From Edwardsiella tarda ATCC 15947 = NBRC 105688 (lineage in GTDB: Bacteria > Pseudomonadota > Gammaproteobacteria > Enterobacterales > Enterobacteriaceae), in assembly GCF_003113495.2 (NCBI RefSeq), contig NZ_CP084506.1, forward strand, positions 1,488,001 through 1,552,000: a stretch of 64,000 nt of DNA, read 5' to 3'. Of the stretch, positions 62,583 through 64,000 are shown in pieces (positions within the stretch are counted from its first letter, which is position 1; each line of letters opens with the position of its first letter). The notes beneath the pieces were generated by a model. That model searched no databases, was not told the DNA's origin, and saw only the letters and a list, made by a program, of their open reading frames with translations. A program made the position numbers and the translations under genes.

Positions 62583-63415
62583 CAGTGTGCGTGCTCCGTT
62601 ACCAGATGGGGATCGAGATGGTCACGCAGTGCGTCGCCCACCAGATTAAAGGCCATCACGCTGAGGAACAGCGCCAGGCCGGGCCAAAACATTTGTAGCG
62701 GCTGGGTCCAGATGTACTGGCGGGCGTCGTTGATCATCACCCCCCATTCGGCGGTTGGCGCCGCCACGCCGAGGCCGAGGAAGGACATGCCGGCGACGTG
62801 TAGCATCATGTGGCCGATGTCCAGCGTCGCCAAGACCAGTAGCGAGGGGATCACCGCCCCCGACAGGTGGTCGACGAAGATCCGCAGATGGCTGGCGCCG
62901 GAGAGGCGGGCGGCGAGGATGTACTCGCGCTGGCGTAGGGAGATGACCAGGCTACGCACCATGCGTGCATACCAGGCCCAATGCGACAGGGCGATGGCGA
63001 TGATCACGTTGGTCAGGCCGGTGCCCAGCACCCCGACCATGAAGAAGGAGAGGATTGAGGTCGGAAAGGTCATGAACATGTCGGCGAGGCGCATGCTCGC
63101 CTGATCGATGCGCCCGCCGAGTAACCCGGCGCTGCCGCCGATGATCAGACCCAGCGCCAGTACCAACAGCAGGCAAGCCAGTACCGAGCCTAGCGAGACG
63201 CGTGTCGCGGCCAGCAGGCGTGAGAGGATGTCACGCCCCAGATGGTCGGTACCGAGCCAGTGTTGGCCATCCGGCGCACGCAGGCGCGCGGCGAGATCGA
63301 TGGCGTAGGGATCGTGTGGCAGCCAGTAGTGGCTGCTGAGGGCGATCAGTGTCAACAGGGCGATGAGCAGCAGGGCCAGACGCACCGAGCCGCGGGCAGA
63401 GCGGTAAAAATTCAT
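62582..63415 (-). CDS. nikC: Nickel ABC transporter permease NikC
   Basis: A 277-residue inner-membrane permease (277 in E. coli). The N-terminal membrane segment is followed by [23 protein letters not shown], typical of DppC/NikC, and the ATPase-contact loop [21 protein letters not shown]. It overlaps nikB by four bases. Confidence 0.87.
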   Translation of the reverse strand: MNFYRSARGSVRLALLLIALLTLIALSSHYWLPHDPYAIDLAARLRAPDGQHWLGTDHLGRDILSRLLAATRVSLGSVLACLLLVLALGLIIGGSAGLLGGRIDQASMRLADMFMTFPTSILSFFMVGVLGTGLTNVIIAIALSHWAWYARMVRSLVISLRQREYILAARLSGASHLRIFVDHLSGAVIPSLLVLATLDIGHMMLHVAGMSFLGLGVAAPTAEWGVMINDARQYIWTQPLQMFWPGLALFLSVMAFNLVGDALRDHLDPHLVTEHAH

Positions 63416-63999
63416 GCCGGTGCCCCCTCGTGACGGCGAATACGTGGATCGAGCGCGGCGTTCAGTAGGTCGACCGCCAGGTTACAGAGCACAAAGACCA
63501 CCACCATGATCAGGGTGAAGCACTGGATCACCGGATAGTCGCGATTGAAGATGGCCGACACGGCATAGCGGCCGACGCCGGGCCAGGCAAAGATGTTTTC
63601 GATGATCATCGTGCCGCCGATCAGCTCGCCGATGTGCATCCCGACGGCGGTGACGATGGGCAGCGCGGCGTTGCGCAGGATGTGACGCCGCTCGGTCTGG
63701 CGGCGATCCAGCCCGCGCAGCCGCGCCCACGTGACGTGGCGCTGGCCGGCGACCTCCAGCATGCTGGCGCGCAGTAGGCGGGCATTGATCGCCAGCGACA
63801 TGAAGGCGATCGAGGCGGCGGGCAGGATCAGATGACGCCAGCTGCCGTAGCCCATCGCCGGCAGCCATTGCAGGTAGACCGCGAAGAGCATCACCAGCAG
63901 GAAGGCCAACCAGAAGTTCGGCATCGAGACACCGAGGAAGGCGATCAGCCGGACGATGAAGTCTGGCAGGCGATCGCGATGGCGCGCCGCCCAGATCCC
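63412..63999 (-). CDS. nikB: Nickel ABC transporter permease NikB, partial
   Basis: The C-terminal 195 codons of a DppB/NikB-type permease. The 5' part lies beyond the window edge, and the frame is open through base 63999. Recognisable parts are [19 protein letters not shown], the [19 protein letters not shown] contact loop and [19 protein letters not shown]. Expected gene order upstream is nikA-nikB. It would feed hydrogenases or urease. Confidence 0.88.
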   Translation of the reverse strand, partial: GIWAARHRDRLPDFIVRLIAFLGVSMPNFWLAFLLVMLFAVYLQWLPAMGYGSWRHLILPAASIAFMSLAINARLLRASMLEVAGQRHVTWARLRGLDRRQTERRHILRNAALPIVTAVGMHIGELIGGTMIIENIFAWPGVGRYAVSAIFNRDYPVIQCFTLIMVVVFVLCNLAVDLLNAALDPRIRRHEGAPA

Positions 64000-64000
64000 C

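Overview
The window looks like chromosome of a gamma-proteobacterium of the order Enterobacterales. Edwardsiella (Hafniaceae) is my best guess. The cobalamin operon has Salmonella gene order and gene lengths. It is combined with a Salmonella-type deoxyribose operon, a Vibrio/Edwardsiella-type vibrioferrin-like siderophore cluster, a PliG lysozyme inhibitor, a GC-rich backbone and AT-rich islands. This is inferred from gene content only; no rRNA or tRNA gene is present to confirm it.

Layout. 0.5-11.2 kb: a cobalamin riboswitch and the anaerobic corrin-ring operon cbiABCDETFGHJKL on the + strand. cbiD is frameshifted in a G8 tract, and the operon ends in a ~30-codon stub of cbiM, so the cobalt transporter genes that should follow are gone. 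11.2-12.8 kb: pliG and a TupA-like ATP-grasp gene (- strand). 13.2-21.2 kb: an AT-rich acquired island with an IS5-family transposase remnant, a LysR regulator, an intimin/invasin-like inverse autotransporter with Big1 repeats, and two secreted proteins that share domains with it and with each other. 21.5-26 kb: the deoxyribose module deoQ / deoKPX with two matching operator palindromes.

26-39.6 kb: a Fur-box-associated siderophore region on the - strand. It holds an SbnG-like citrate-forming enzyme, pvsA-E-like biosynthesis and export genes, a frameshifted binding protein, a TonB receptor and a permease/ATPase pair. An 8-bp tandem repeat (14 copies) lies between the two transcription units. 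39.8-40.2 kb: Zur-type zinc-starvation ribosomal protein genes rpmE2-rpmJ2. 40.8-45.6 kb: a GNAT acetyltransferase, quinone reductase, old yellow enzyme, periplasmic cupin and SmvA-like efflux pump behind a promoter with twin TetR-type palindromes. 46-49.7 kb: an alpha-glucoside PTS, a GH4 phospho-glucosidase and an RpiR regulator. 49.8-51.9 kb: a sugar permease gene and an AllS-like LysR gene, each broken by one in-frame stop.

51.9-59.2 kb: the most novel part. A seven-gene operon encodes a biuret-hydrolase-like cysteine hydrolase, the three subunits of an oxamate-carbamoyltransferase-like enzyme (AllF/G/H), a carbamate kinase, a stand-alone protein resembling the C-terminal domain of allophanate hydrolase, and an NCS1 permease. 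Together they suggest uptake of a ureido compound, its hydrolysis and phosphorolysis to carbamoyl phosphate, and ATP plus ammonia from carbamate kinase. 59.5-64 kb: fumC, then the convergent 3' part of a nickel ABC transporter operon (nikB partial, nikCDE) that runs off the window.

At least five genes are broken (cbiD, cbiM, the siderophore binding protein, the FucP-type permease and the AllS-like regulator). The frameshifts sit in G/C homopolymers, so they may be real decay, slippage or assembly error.
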